From Massilia agilis (GTDB lineage: Bacteria; Pseudomonadota; Gammaproteobacteria; Burkholderiales; Burkholderiaceae_D): 64,000 nt of DNA. Positions within the stretch are counted from its first letter, which is position 1. Every line of letters starts with the position of its first letter. The stretch lies in contig NZ_JANUHB010000001.1 in the NCBI RefSeq assembly GCF_024756255.1, positions 868,001-932,000 on the forward strand, written 5' to 3'. This document shows, one piece after another, positions 1 to 9,002 of this stretch. The translations under genes were made by a program, and so were the position numbers. Under the pieces are notes generated by a model, which saw nothing but the letters and a program-made list of their open reading frames with translations, did no database searches and was not told the DNA's origin.

Positions 1-1089
1 CTTGGTCAGGCCCGAGTACGAGAACATGCCGACTTGCTTGCGCACGAAATCAAAGTCGTGGCCGGGCGCCTTGGCCTTGAGCTTTTCGACCAGCGCATCG
101 CGCATCTGCTTGATGCGAACGCGCATGTGGGCCAGTTCGTCTTCCCACAGCTGGCGCAGCTCCGGGGTGGACAGCACGGTTGCCACCACCTTGCCGCCAT
201 GGACCGGCGGGTTGGAGTAGTTGGTGCGCACCACGCGCTTCAGTTGCGACAGCAGGCGTGCCGCCTCTTCCGCGCTCGATGCCACCACCGACAGCGCGCC
301 CACGCGCTCGCCGTACAGCGAGAACGATTTGGAGAACGAGTTCGACACCAGCAGCGGCCCGCCGGCTTGCACAAAGCGGCCGACGACGGCGCCATCTTCG
401 GCGATGCCCGAGCCGAAGCCCTGGTAGGCCATGTCGAGGAACGGAATCAGGCCGCCGGCCTTGACCGCCTCGATCACGGCGCCCCACTGCTCTTGCGTGA
501 GGTCCGCGCCGGTCGGATTATGGCAGCAGGCGTGCAGCACAACGATCGAGCCTTGCGGCATCGACTTGAGCGAGGCGAGCATGCCTTCGAAATTGACACC
601 GTGGGTGGCCGGGTCGTAGTAGGCGTAGTGGTTGACCACGAAGCCGGCGCTTTCGAACAGCGCGCGGTGGTTTTCCCAGCTCGGGTCGCTGATGTACACC
701 TGCGAATCCGGGGCAAAACGCTTGAGGAAGTCGGCGCCGATCTTCAGGCCGCCGGTGCCGCCGAGCGCTTGCACGGTCACGGCACGCTTCTCTTGAATTA
801 CCGGGCTGTTGGCCCCAAATACGAGCTCCTGAACAGCCTTGTCGTACTGCGCCAGGCCTTCGATCGGCAGATAGGTGCGCGGTGCTTGCTGTTCCATCAA
901 TTTGGATTCCGCTTTCTGCACGCATTCGAGCAGCGGCACCTTGCCGTTGTCGTCGTAATACACACCCACACCGAGGTTAATCTTGGCGGGGTTGGTGTCT
1001 GCGTTGAACGCTTCAGTAATACCCAGGATAGGGTCGCGGGGTGCCATGTCGATGGCGCCGAAAAGGCTGGCAGGGGCGGTGGAATTCAT
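1..1089 (-). CDS. Aromatic/aspartate amino acid aminotransferase, 3' end cut by window edge
   Basis: PLP-dependent class I aminotransferase that moves the amino group between aspartate or aromatic amino acids and 2-oxoglutarate in the cytoplasm. Read on the minus strand from ATG at 1089, it gives 363 residues before the window ends; the family is usually about 400 residues, so some 35 C-terminal residues are missing. Visible signatures are the N-terminal NPAKINLGVGVYYDDNG stretch, the HACCHNPTG motif and the PLP-lysine segment NSFSKSFSLYGERVG with K254 as the expected Schiff-base residue. It is divergent from uvrB with a 108-bp gap. TyrB and AspC types cannot be separated with confidence; the overall style is TyrB-like. 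Confidence 0.93.
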   Translation of the reverse strand, partial: MNSTAPASLFGAIDMAPRDPILGITEAFNADTNPAKINLGVGVYYDDNGKVPLLECVQKAESKLMEQQAPRTYLPIEGLAQYDKAVQELVFGANSPVIQEKRAVTVQALGGTGGLKIGADFLKRFAPDSQVYISDPSWENHRALFESAGFVVNHYAYYDPATHGVNFEGMLASLKSMPQGSIVVLHACCHNPTGADLTQEQWGAVIEAVKAGGLIPFLDMAYQGFGSGIAEDGAVVGRFVQAGGPLLVSNSFSKSFSLYGERVGALSVVASSAEEAARLLSQLKRVVRTNYSNPPVHGGKVVATVLSTPELRQLWEDELAHMRVRIKQMRDALVEKLKAKAPGHDFDFVRKQVGMFSYSGLTK

Positions 1090-1106
1090 CGTGTTAAACT
1101 TGGTCG

Positions 1107-1135
1107 TTGGCTGGGGTTTGCAGCGGTTGTATAGA
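1107..1135 (+). promoter_or_regulatory. Possible sigma-70 promoter of uvrB
   Basis: TTGGCT at 1107-1112 and TATAGA at 1130-1135 are separated by 17 bases, and the -10 ends about 62 bases before the uvrB start. The -35 is a weak match. No CTGT-N8-ACAG LexA operator could be found in this divergent region. Confidence 0.35.
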
Positions 1136-1197
1136 CAGCAGCTCCTGCATGTTGCAGTGCCGCAGTCGGACTACCATTCTAGCAAAGGTCTGAAAGC

Positions 1198-3297
1198 ATG
1201 GCAGGCAAGGCAGATTTATCCGTTGCAAACGCACCGGCACCGAACGTCATCACATTCCCGAATTCGCCCTTCAAACTGCACCAGCCGTTTCCGCCTGCAG
1301 GCGACCAGCCGACCGCCATCGCGGGCCTGGTGGAAGGCATCGACGACGGCCTGATGTACCAGACGCTGCTCGGCGTGACCGGTTCGGGCAAGACCTACAC
1401 GATGGCCAACGTGATCGCGCGTTGCGGCCGCCCCGCGATCGTGTTCGCGCCCAACAAAACGCTGGCGGCGCAGCTGTATGCGGAGTTCCGCGAGTTCTTC
1501 CCCGAGAACGCGGTCGAGTACTTCGTCAGCTACTACGACTACTACCAGCCGGAAGCCTACGTGCCGCAGCGCGACCTGTTCATCGAAAAGGACTCGTCGA
1601 TCAACGAGCACATCGAGCAGATGCGCCTGTCGTGCACCAAGTCGCTGATGGAGCGGCGCGATGTGGTGATCGTGGCTACCGTGTCCGCGATCTACGGTAT
1701 CGGTAACCCGAACGAATACCACAAGATGATCCTGACGCTGCGCGCCAAGGACAAGGTGGCGCAGCGCGACGTGATCGCGCGCCTGATCCAGATGCAGTAC
1801 ACGCGCAACGAGATGGACTTCGGCCGCGGCACCTTCCGCGTGCGCGGCGACACCATAGACATCTTCCCGGCGGAGCATGCGGAGCTGGCAATCCGGGTCG
1901 AGATGTTCGACGACGAGATCGAATCGCTTCAGCTGTTCGACCCGCTCACCGGCCGCGTGAAGCAGAAGATCCCGCGCTTTACCGTGTACCCCGGCTCGCA
2001 CTACGTCACGCCGCGCTCCACCGTGCTGCGCGCCGTGGACTCGATCAAGGCCGAGCTGCGCGACCGCCTCGAATTCTTCCACAAGGAAGGCAAGCTGCTG
2101 GAAGCGCAGCGGCTGGAACAGCGCACGCGCTTCGACCTGGAAATGCTGGCCGAAGTGGGCTTCACCAAGGGCATCGAGAACTACTCGCGGCACCTGTCCG
2201 GCTCGATGCCGGGCGAGCCGCCGCCGACGCTGGTGGACTACCTGCCGAAGGACGCGCTGATGTTCATGGACGAGTCGCACGTGCTGGTCGGCCAGCTCAA
2301 CGCGATGTACAACGGCGACCGCTCGCGCAAGGTGAACCTGGTCGATTACGGCTTCCGCCTGCCGTCCGCGCTCGACAACCGCCCGCTCAAGTTCCAAGAA
2401 TTCGAAAGCAAGATGCGGCAGACGGTGTTCGTGTCTGCCACGCCCGCCGACTACGAAAAAGAACACGCCGACAACGTGGTCGAGCAGGTGGTGCGCCCGA
2501 CCGGCCTGGTGGACCCGAAGATCATCGTGCGCCCTGCCCTGTCGCAGGTCGACGACCTGATGAGCGAGATCAGCGACCGCATCGCCAAGGACGAGCGCGT
2601 GCTGGTGACCACGCTGACCAAGCGCATGGCCGAGCAGCTGACCGAGTACCTGTCCGACCACGGCATCAAGGTGCGCTACCTGCACAGCGATATCGACACC
2701 GTGGAGCGGGTGGAGATCCTGCGCGACCTGCGGCTTGGCACCTTCCACGTCCTGGTCGGCATCAACCTGCTGCGCGAGGGCCTGGACCTGCCGGAGGTGT
2801 CGCTGGTGGCGGTGCTGGACGCGGACAAGGAAGGCTTCCTGCGTTCCGAACGTTCGCTGATCCAGACCGTGGGCCGAGCGGCGCGTAACCTGAACGGCGT
2901 GGCAATCCTCTACGCGGACACGATCACCGATTCGATGAAGCGCGCGATCGACGAGACCGAGCGCCGCCGCGCCAAGCAGATCGCCTTCAACGAAGAGCAT
3001 GGCATCACGCCGAAAGGTGTGCAGAAGAAGATCAAGGAGATGATCGACGGCGTCTACAGCGCCGCTGCCGCCAAACAGCGACTTGCGCAAGGAGACGAGG
3101 AGACCGCCAAGGTCGAGGCGATGAGCGAGAAGCAGGTCAGCAAGGAGATCAAGCGGCTCGAAAAGCTCATGGTCGAACACGCGAAGAACCTCGAGTTCGA
3201 AAAGGCGGCGCAGGTGCGGGACCAGCTGCATATGCTCAAGCAGCAGGCGTTTGGCGCGCCGGGGGCGGACAACGTCGTCTCCATGCTCGGAAAATGA
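1198..3297 (+). CDS. uvrB: Excinuclease ABC subunit B
   Basis: Damage-verifying helicase-like subunit of the UvrABC nucleotide excision repair complex. The 699-residue protein has about 22 extra N-terminal residues compared with enterobacterial UvrB. Walker A is GVTGSGKT at residues 59-66. The beta-hairpin that clamps DNA is [12 protein letters not shown] near 112-123. The Walker B/DESH box starts at D358. Helicase motifs [11 protein letters not shown] and QTVGRAARN follow, and a C-terminal UVR domain (about residues 655-690) binds UvrC. It is transcribed alone, opposite to the aminotransferase, and ends just before a palindromic repeat. All expected motifs are intact. Confidence 0.99.
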   Translation: MAGKADLSVANAPAPNVITFPNSPFKLHQPFPPAGDQPTAIAGLVEGIDDGLMYQTLLGVTGSGKTYTMANVIARCGRPAIVFAPNKTLAAQLYAEFREFFPENAVEYFVSYYDYYQPEAYVPQRDLFIEKDSSINEHIEQMRLSCTKSLMERRDVVIVATVSAIYGIGNPNEYHKMILTLRAKDKVAQRDVIARLIQMQYTRNEMDFGRGTFRVRGDTIDIFPAEHAELAIRVEMFDDEIESLQLFDPLTGRVKQKIPRFTVYPGSHYVTPRSTVLRAVDSIKAELRDRLEFFHKEGKLLEAQRLEQRTRFDLEMLAEVGFTKGIENYSRHLSGSMPGEPPPTLVDYLPKDALMFMDESHVLVGQLNAMYNGDRSRKVNLVDYGFRLPSALDNRPLKFQEFESKMRQTVFVSATPADYEKEHADNVVEQVVRPTGLVDPKIIVRPALSQVDDLMSEISDRIAKDERVLVTTLTKRMAEQLTEYLSDHGIKVRYLHSDIDTVERVEILRDLRLGTFHVLVGINLLREGLDLPEVSLVAVLDADKEGFLRSERSLIQTVGRAARNLNGVAILYADTITDSMKRAIDETERRRAKQIAFNEEHGITPKGVQKKIKEMIDGVYSAAAAKQRLAQGDEETAKVEAMSEKQVSKEIKRLEKLMVEHAKNLEFEKAAQVRDQLHMLKQQAFGAPGADNVVSMLGK

Positions 3298-3299
3298 CC

Positions 3300-3397
3300 G
3301 TAGGGTGGGCAGGTCTCCTGCCCACGCGTCCAAGGAACGCCGGACTAGCTGCGCAGCTTCTTGCGGAACGCGTGGGCGGGAAACCCGCCCACCCTAC
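3300..3397. repeat. Composite palindromic intergenic repeat, GTAGGGTGGGC family (copy 1)
   Basis: Two short hairpins in opposite orientation: GTAGGGTGGGCAGG...CCTGCCCACGCG at the left end and CGCGTGGGCGGG...CCCGCCCACCCTAC at the right end, joined by about 40 bases. The outer ends are inverted copies of GTAGGGTGGGC. It lies between the convergent uvrB and peroxidase genes. The right arm supplies the TAG stop codon (3394-3396) of the peroxidase. Related copies are at 45031-45141 and 55783-55811. Confidence 0.85.
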
Positions 3398-4896
3398 CGG
3401 CAGCCCTCGAATTTCAGGAACTGAGGGCCACTGGGCAGCTTGTCCGGCACCAGCTTGCACATCTCGCCGGGCTTGACGCGCTCGTCCAGCAAGCCATTGC
3501 GCAGAAAATCCACCAGGTCGGCAAACTCCTGCTCCGTCAGCGCGACCGCCTTGCCCAGCTTCGGATCGAGGGTTGCGCTCACCTTGTCGACCGGCGCCGT
3601 GCGGCCCACCAGATCAGGCGCCACGCCTGCCTTCGCCGCGTCGTAGTTCTTCAGCGATGCGATCACGTCCAGGTGATGCCGCACCGCGTCCTCCAGCCTC
3701 ACGAATGCCCCGTTGTGGAAGAACGCCGGCTGCACCGCGAGGTTACGCAGCGGCGAAGTGCGGAACTTGTAGCGGTCCCCGATCTCGCCCGTCACCTGCT
3801 CGAGCCCGAAGTCCTCGTTCTCATCGGGCCCGTCGAAGATCGTATTGCCTTTACCTGGGCCGAACGCTGGCGCGATCTGCGGCACGCCGATGTTGTGCAT
3901 CCTGAAGTCGCTGAACATCTCGTTGGATTCGCCCCGCACCCCGTGGCAGGCGACGCAGTTGGCCTTGCCGAAGAAAAGCAGCGCCCCATGCTTTTGCGAG
4001 ACCGTCATCGCACCCGTGTCCCCGCGCGCAAAGCGGTCCAGCGGCGCGTTGGCGCGCACCAGCGTGAACTCGAATTCTGCAATCGCCTTGGCGAACATGT
4101 CGATGTCCACCGGGCCGCCGAACTTCTGCACGTACTCGGGCACCGCGTTCAGCCGCTGGACCACAACGTCCCGGATCGCATCGTTGCGCCATCCGCTCGC
4201 GTCCAGCCCCGGCACGCGCATGCCCTTGCCATCGTCGAACACCTGCAGCCGTGGGTTGATCCCGTCCAGCACACCGGTAAAGCCGGCCGCTTCGTTCAGC
4301 TCCGTTGGCGGCATGTGCGCCTGCGCGACCAGCAGGTGCGGGTACCGGGAATTGTTCGGGCCAAATTTGCTGACACCTTCCGGCAGCGGGAACTGATAGC
4401 CGAGCGCATTGTTGAACGGGTCACCGGACAATGCCGCAAAGCGTCCGTTCCACATCAGCCTGGGATAGAACGCCACATTGACCACCGTCGGCGTGCGCCG
4501 CTGGTTACGCGGGCCAAGCCGGTGCGGCCCGACCAGCAGGTTGCTCTGGATGCCGATCGCCATCGGCTGCGAGTCGCCAAAGCCATTGGTTGGCGCGTGG
4601 CAGCCGGCGCAGGTGTTGTCATTGTGCAGATTCGAGATCCGGTCGAAGAACAACAGCCTGCCCACATCGGCCAGTTTGGGATCGAGCTTGCGGCCAAGGC
4701 GCCGCTCCAGGCTCTCTTCCACCCTGCCGGTAAAGCCCTGCTCGTGCAGCACGGCAGACAGCCTTTCATCGATCGGGTCCCCGGCGGCCGGTTGTGACGT
4801 TCCCCCATCCGGCCCGCCACAACCGGCAAGCAGCACCGCGAGCCATGTCCATATGAAGGCGGGCCGGCGGCCAACTCGTGGCGCCTCTTTTCGCAT
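3394..4896 (-). CDS. Lipoprotein di-heme cytochrome c peroxidase (CcpA/MauG family)
   Basis: Predicted periplasmic, membrane-anchored di-heme peroxidase. The 500-residue protein starts at an ATG preceded by GGGAGA and has a lipoprotein signal ending LLAGC (C26). There are two c-type heme sites, CAGCH at residues 96-100 and CVACH at 314-318, the spacing expected for the two-domain di-heme peroxidase family. The family reduces H2O2 with electrons from small cytochromes, or in MauG-like members oxidises other substrates; which applies here cannot be told. It is monocistronic, with convergent uvrB downstream. At about 500 residues it is longer than classical CcpA (roughly 320-350), so it belongs to the longer subgroup. 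Confidence 0.92.
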   Translation of the reverse strand: MRKEAPRVGRRPAFIWTWLAVLLAGCGGPDGGTSQPAAGDPIDERLSAVLHEQGFTGRVEESLERRLGRKLDPKLADVGRLLFFDRISNLHNDNTCAGCHAPTNGFGDSQPMAIGIQSNLLVGPHRLGPRNQRRTPTVVNVAFYPRLMWNGRFAALSGDPFNNALGYQFPLPEGVSKFGPNNSRYPHLLVAQAHMPPTELNEAAGFTGVLDGINPRLQVFDDGKGMRVPGLDASGWRNDAIRDVVVQRLNAVPEYVQKFGGPVDIDMFAKAIAEFEFTLVRANAPLDRFARGDTGAMTVSQKHGALLFFGKANCVACHGVRGESNEMFSDFRMHNIGVPQIAPAFGPGKGNTIFDGPDENEDFGLEQVTGEIGDRYKFRTSPLRNLAVQPAFFHNGAFVRLEDAVRHHLDVIASLKNYDAAKAGVAPDLVGRTAPVDKVSATLDPKLGKAVALTEQEFADLVDFLRNGLLDERVKPGEMCKLVPDKLPSGPQFLKFEGCR

Positions 4897-4960
4897 TTCG
4901 TTCTCCCTGTTTTGCGCTCTTCGTTGCCATACAGGAAGAATCTATAGTGGTTCGCGAACG

Positions 4961-4994
4961 AAAAAAAAGACGACCCGTCAAAGGTCGTCTCTTT
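4961..4994 (-). terminator. Rho-independent terminator of the PEP-CTERM protease gene
   Basis: On the minus strand an 8-bp stem AGACGACC/GGTCGTCT (4983-4990 with 4968-4975) closes a 7-base loop and is followed by a run of Ts (complement of the A run at 4961-4968). It lies just after the protease stop codon and before the peroxidase start. Confidence 0.85.
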
Positions 4995-5009
4995 TGCAGG
5001 CGAGGCAGA

Positions 5010-6101
5010 TCAAGCAACGCGTCGGCGCGAGCGCAACAACAGCACCGCACCCAGGCCCAGCAGCGCCAGGCTGCCCGGTTCCGGCACGAAAGTGATGCCC
5101 TCGCCTGCGGCGGCGCCAAGGTAGTTTTTGTAGCTGCTCAGCAGAATGCCACCGAAATACGTGCCGAAGGTGCCCGGCGTCTGGCCACTGAAGGTGCCGC
5201 TGAACGTGTTGTTCGCGGCCAGCATCAGCTCGCCGTACATGTTGACGAACGACGGACCGCCCGAGTCGCCACCGCCAATGCCGGACTCGCGGTCGTTCGG
5301 CAGCACGGGGCTGCAGGCGTGGAACAAGCTGCAGAAGGTGTCCTTGCCGTTGCCGTCGAAGTCGGCGTACCAGACTTCGTTGGCGCCGCCCCAGCCCTGC
5401 TCGTCGTTGCCGTCGAACAGGTCCACGTAGTTTTCGCCGGTACGCTTCACGTGGAAGCTGGGGTTGACGTAGTAGCCGTTGACGCCATCGCCCGAGGTGC
5501 CGTAGCCGGCCATGGTGATGTGCGTGCCGGCATTGAGCCGGTTGGCGGCGATCTTGTAGCTGCGGGCCGAGGCCGGGGCGTCCTGGGCCAGCGTGATGAC
5601 GGAGATGTCATCGTTCACGCAAAACGAGTTGATGCCCGGCGGGCAGTAGCCGAAGCCCTGGTAATTCGGGTTCATGTTCACGCTGGAGGCGTTGATGATG
5701 GCGGTGTACTTGTCGCCGGTATTGTTGAACACCACGCGCACCGCGTTGTTCGGCTTTTTCAGGTCGATCACCGTACCGTGGCCGTCGATGTCCACGCAGT
5801 GCCCGGCCGAGACGACGGTGCGCTTGCCGACCAAGGCGCCGGAGCAGATGTACGACAGCTGCTTGCCGCTGGCGTCCGGGTACACGATGTTGATGCTGAC
5901 AACGCCCGAGAAGGCGGACGAGGCCGTGTTCGCGTCCACGTGCGCGGACGGCGAATCGGGCAGCGCGCCCGAGGTGATCAGCGGGGTGAAGTTGCCGTTC
6001 TCAATCGTCGAAGCCTGGGCCGCCAGTGCCAGAGCGGACATCGCACTTGCGGCGACTGCATGACCCATCATTTTTTTGAAGTGGAAATTCAAGGTTTGCA
6101 T
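5010..6101 (-). CDS. Exported trypsin-like serine protease with PEP-CTERM sorting signal
   Basis: Secreted S1-family endopeptidase of 363 residues. A signal peptide covers about residues 1-31 (ends AAQAS). The catalytic triad is visible as H101 (TVVSAGHC), D165 (NDDISVITL) and S280 (GDSGGP). The C-terminus is a PEP-CTERM tripartite signal: VPEP at 339-342, a hydrophobic segment and an RSRRR tail, which in exopolysaccharide-producing Gram-negatives is recognised by an exosortase. A good ribosome site (AAGGA) precedes the ATG. The gene stands alone with its own terminator and a sigma-54-like promoter about 70 bases upstream, which fits the PrsK/PrsR-controlled PEP-CTERM regulon. No exosortase gene is in the window. 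Confidence 0.94.
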   Translation of the reverse strand: MQTLNFHFKKMMGHAVAASAMSALALAAQASTIENGNFTPLITSGALPDSPSAHVDANTASSAFSGVVSINIVYPDASGKQLSYICSGALVGKRTVVSAGHCVDIDGHGTVIDLKKPNNAVRVVFNNTGDKYTAIINASSVNMNPNYQGFGYCPPGINSFCVNDDISVITLAQDAPASARSYKIAANRLNAGTHITMAGYGTSGDGVNGYYVNPSFHVKRTGENYVDLFDGNDEQGWGGANEVWYADFDGNGKDTFCSLFHACSPVLPNDRESGIGGGDSGGPSFVNMYGELMLAANNTFSGTFSGQTPGTFGTYFGGILLSSYKNYLGAAAGEGITFVPEPGSLALLGLGAVLLLRSRRRVA

Positions 6102-6170
6102 TTTTTTTCCTTGTCATTGGTGAGCGTTTCCCGGCTTGATGAGCGCATCTGCCGTACGCGGAACTGACTT

Positions 6171-6190
6171 AAAGCACAAGCTGTGCCAAT
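6171..6190 (-). promoter_or_regulatory. Sigma-54 type -24/-12 promoter of the PEP-CTERM protease
   Basis: On the minus strand the sequence TTGGCACAGCTTGTGCT has GG and GC separated by exactly ten bases, the defining spacing of RpoN promoters (TGGCAC-N5-TTGC). The -12 element lies about 70 bases upstream of the protease ATG. The -24 half is a perfect TTGGCAC; the -12 half is GTGC rather than TTGC. Confidence 0.6.
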
Positions 6191-6217
6191 AGGAAAAAAA
6201 ATGCTTTCTTTCAATGA

Positions 6218-6231
6218 GTTAGCCAGCTAAC
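6218..6231. promoter_or_regulatory. Perfect inverted repeat upstream of the sigma-54 promoter
   Basis: GTTAGC-CA-GCTAAC, a perfect 6+6 palindrome located about 30 bases upstream of the -24 element. It could be a site for an enhancer-binding protein such as PrsR; this is inference from position only. Confidence 0.35.
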
Positions 6232-6277
6232 ACAAGGCAGTAAAAGTGCCGAGTGTAAAGTTTCCCGACACCAAAAC

Positions 6278-6736
6278 TCAGCGCTTGAACATGCGCGGGT
6301 CGAAGCTGAAGGGGCGCACCACCTCGAGCCGCACGCGGTCGTAGGCAGGATGCAGCGGGTTGATGACGAGATTGACTCCCTCGTGCACGATGACCGAAGG
6401 AACGCGCATGTAAAGATGGGAGGCGGACTGCAGGAAACGCGTGCCGAACTCGGCGGCCGGTTGGGAACCAGGTAGCGCGTTCCAGCCCGGTGGCAGTTTG
6501 TGGGCCGGCACGTCCAGGCCGAACGAGGGATCGTCGGGCAGGTCGATTGCAACCAGGACCAGGTTCTGCTCGCCTTCGTCCGCGTGGACGAACTTTTCGA
6601 GCACGCCGAGCTCGGCAGTGGTGGCCGCGTACAGCGCCGGGACGCCAGGCCGGTGCCAGTGGCCCCCGCTTTCCTGTGCGCCCTTGCAGGAACGATCGAG
6701 CGCCGCTTCTTCTATCGCAATACGCCAGCTCCTCAT
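6278..6736 (-). CDS. Orphan RES-domain protein (toxin family, altered Arg)
   Basis: 152 residues, full length for the RES family, whose characterised members are NAD-degrading toxins paired with a Xre/MbcA-like (DUF2384) antitoxin encoded just upstream. Visible family blocks are LYAATTAELGVLEKFVH with the conserved Glu, and the C-terminal MRVPSVIV...NLVINPLHP with the conserved Ser. The Arg of the family's GGRW block is His here (GGHWHRPG). No antitoxin ORF is found in the 196 bases upstream or beyond, where the divergent POT transporter starts. The protein may be an inactivated or repurposed RES domain. GGAGGA lies 13 bases before the ATG. Confidence 0.85.
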   Translation of the reverse strand: MRSWRIAIEEAALDRSCKGAQESGGHWHRPGVPALYAATTAELGVLEKFVHADEGEQNLVLVAIDLPDDPSFGLDVPAHKLPPGWNALPGSQPAAEFGTRFLQSASHLYMRVPSVIVHEGVNLVINPLHPAYDRVRLEVVRPFSFDPRMFKR

Positions 6737-6932
6737 CTTTGGAACAATCCTCCGCTGCGCTCACTCGGGTAGGCCGAGGATACACCCGAGGCTGCGCACG
6801 CCCGCGCACGGATGCCGGGTTGGCGGCCCGCTGCGCTGGTCGTTTCAACATTGCATCTTCAGTTTCTGTCGCGTAGCATCGCACCCATTGCCGCGGGGAC
6901 CCGCGCGGCCCCCATATTGACAAGGGAGACAA

Positions 6933-8441
6933 ATGAAACCTGAAACATTGCCAGCGCGGACCGTCTCGCCGACCCGCTCGTTCATGACGCTCGTGCTGAT
7001 CGAGCTGTGGGAACGCTTCGGCTACTACGGCATGCAAGCGCTGATCGTGTATTACATGGTGCAGCGCCTCGGCTTCAACGACGAGCGTGCGAACCTGGTG
7101 TGGAGCGCGGCAGCGGCACTGATCTACGTGGCGCCGGCGATTGGCGGCTGGATCGGCGACAAGGTGCTGGGCACCAAGCGCACCGCCGTGCTGGGCGCAA
7201 TGATCCTGACCGTTGGCTATGCGCTGATGGCCGTGCCCACCGAGAACACCTGGTTCCTGTTCTGCGCGCTGGGCGTGGTGGTGGTCGGCAACGGCCTGTT
7301 CAAGCCGAACAACGCCAACCTGGTGCGCAAGAACTACGAAGGCGACGACTCGAAGATCGACAGCGCCTTCACGATTTATTACATGTCGGTGAACGTCGGC
7401 TCGACCTTCTCGATGCTGGCCACGCCGTGGATCAAGGACTACGTGAACGCCACCTACGGCGGCGAGCTCGGCTGGCACGTCGCGTTCGCGGTGTGCAGCG
7501 TGGGCCTGGTACTGGGCCTGTTCAACGTGGCGCTGATGCGCCACACGATCCATCATCTCGGCTCGCCGCCGGACCGCGCGCCGCTGGACTACGGCAAGCT
7601 GGCCATGGTGCTGGGCGGTGGCGTGATCGTGGCCGGCGCCTCGGCGGTGATCCTCGAATACCAGGCGCTGGCGCGCGCGTTCGTGTACATCGCCGGCATC
7701 GTGGTGCTGGGCATCTTCGTCCACCTGATCCGCAAGAGTGCCGCCAGCGAGCGTTCGGGCCTGATCGCGGCGCTCGTGCTGACGCTGCAGACCGTGTTCT
7801 TCTTCATCTTCTACCAGCAGATGTCCACCTCGCTGTCGCTGTTCGCGCTGCGTAACGTGGACCTGGACTTCTCGCTGTTCGGCATGCACCTGTTCGACTG
7901 GGCGCCGGCGCAGTTCCAGGCCCTGAACGCGATCTGGATCATGGTGCTCTCGCCGGTGCTGGCGTGGATCTACACCAAGGCCGGCAAGAGCGGCAAGGAC
8001 TTGTCGATCGCGGCCAAGTTCGCGCTCGGCTTTTCGGTGGTGGCGGTCGGCTTCTTCATCTACGGCGTGGCGGGCCAGTTCGCCGTGGGCGGCAAGACTT
8101 CGTCGTGGATCATGATCTGGGGTTACGGCTTCTATTCGCTGGGCGAGCTGCTGGTGTCCGGCCTGGGCCTGGCGATGATTGCGCGCTACGTGCCGGAGCG
8201 CATGAGCGGCTTCATGATGGGCGCTTATTACGTCGGCACCGGCATTTCGCAGTACCTGGGCGGCGTGGTGGCCAACTACGCGAGCGTGCCACAGAACCTG
8301 GTGGACCCGATGCAGACGCTGCCGATCTACACCAGCCTGTTCAACAAACTGGGCATCGGTGCGGTGGCCTGCACCCTGCTCGCGCTGGCCGTGCTGCCGC
8401 TGCTGCGCAAGCTGACTGCGGTGCACCAGTCGCACAGCTAG
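6933..8441 (+). CDS. POT/PTR family peptide:H+ symporter
   Basis: Inner-membrane proton-coupled di/tripeptide importer of the proton-dependent oligopeptide transporter family within the MFS. The 502-residue protein has the signature ELWERFGYYGMQALIVYYM near the N-terminus (the ExxERFxYYG proton and peptide motif) and the PTR2 segment around KPNNANLVRKNY. Hydrophobic segments run through to the C-terminus, consistent with 14 helices. GGGAG precedes the ATG. A GNAT gene follows four bases after the stop, so the two are probably co-transcribed. Closest in style to DtpA/DtpB-like transporters; substrate range cannot be read from the sequence. Confidence 0.95.
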   Translation: MKPETLPARTVSPTRSFMTLVLIELWERFGYYGMQALIVYYMVQRLGFNDERANLVWSAAAALIYVAPAIGGWIGDKVLGTKRTAVLGAMILTVGYALMAVPTENTWFLFCALGVVVVGNGLFKPNNANLVRKNYEGDDSKIDSAFTIYYMSVNVGSTFSMLATPWIKDYVNATYGGELGWHVAFAVCSVGLVLGLFNVALMRHTIHHLGSPPDRAPLDYGKLAMVLGGGVIVAGASAVILEYQALARAFVYIAGIVVLGIFVHLIRKSAASERSGLIAALVLTLQTVFFFIFYQQMSTSLSLFALRNVDLDFSLFGMHLFDWAPAQFQALNAIWIMVLSPVLAWIYTKAGKSGKDLSIAAKFALGFSVVAVGFFIYGVAGQFAVGGKTSSWIMIWGYGFYSLGELLVSGLGLAMIARYVPERMSGFMMGAYYVGTGISQYLGGVVANYASVPQNLVDPMQTLPIYTSLFNKLGIGAVACTLLALAVLPLLRKLTAVHQSHS

Positions 8442-8445
8442 GCCG

Positions 8446-8982
8446 ATGATCCTCGAGACCGCCCGCCTGCGGCTGGTGCCGATGGCCGACGAACACCTCG
8501 ACGGCCTGTCGGCGATGAACAGCGATCCGGCCGTCATGCGTTTCATCACGGGTGAGCCGGAAAGCCGCGAGGCCACGCTCGCCATGATCGGCCGCGTCAA
8601 GCAGCGCTGGGCGGACTGGGGCTTTTCGTGGTGGTCGCTGTTGGAGAAGGACAGCGGCCAGATCATTGGCGCCGGTGGGGTGCAGTACCTCGGCTTTAAT
8701 CCCGCCAATCCCCACGAAATCGGCTGGCGCCTGCGGGCCGACAAGTGGGGCCAGGGCTACGCCTCGGAAGCGGCGCGCTGCATGACCCGGTTCGCGTTCG
8801 AGCAATTGCAAGCGCCGCTGCTGTGCGCGATCTGCCATCCGGACAACCGCAATTCTTCGCGCCTGATGGAACGGCTGGGCATGCGCTACCGCGGCCAGCA
8901 GGAGTGGCACGGCATGCCCACTTCGGTGTACGACATTGCGCGCGAGGCCTGGCTGCGCGCCAATTCCGGCCCCGGGCGCTGA
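8446..8982 (+). CDS. GNAT family N-acetyltransferase (RimJ/RimL-like)
   Basis: 178-residue acetyl-CoA-dependent acetyltransferase. It begins MILETARLRLVPM, the typical start of the RimJ/RimL/YdaF branch. The acetyl-CoA binding segment is GWRLRADKWGQGYASEAA, a variant of the Q/RxxGxG/A loop, followed by the NxxSxRLMERLGM motif that ends the fold. It is tightly linked behind the peptide transporter (4-bp gap). The branch includes ribosomal-protein N-acetyltransferases and antibiotic or small-molecule acetylases, so the substrate is open. Confidence 0.9.
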   Translation: MILETARLRLVPMADEHLDGLSAMNSDPAVMRFITGEPESREATLAMIGRVKQRWADWGFSWWSLLEKDSGQIIGAGGVQYLGFNPANPHEIGWRLRADKWGQGYASEAARCMTRFAFEQLQAPLLCAICHPDNRNSSRLMERLGMRYRGQQEWHGMPTSVYDIAREAWLRANSGPGR

Positions 8983-9002
8983 ACGGCCCTCCCCTCTCGC
9001 CT

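Noticed and set aside
1090-1197. LexA box in front of uvrB
   Set aside because: CTGTCTATACAACCGC on the minus strand lacks the second ACAG half; no CTGT-N8-ACAG was found.
1216-3333. 705-residue minus-strand open frame across uvrB
   Set aside because: It is the antisense shadow of a real, motif-complete uvrB in high-GC DNA; the product is His/Arg/Val-rich with no domain.
6737-6932. Antitoxin gene for the RES protein
   Set aside because: No frame here shows an Xre or DUF2384 pattern, and no ribosome site precedes a fitting start.
6219-8744. 841-residue minus-strand open frame over the POT transporter
   Set aside because: Shadow frame; Gln/His/Arg-rich and not in the frame of the RES gene, and it overlaps the well-supported transporter.
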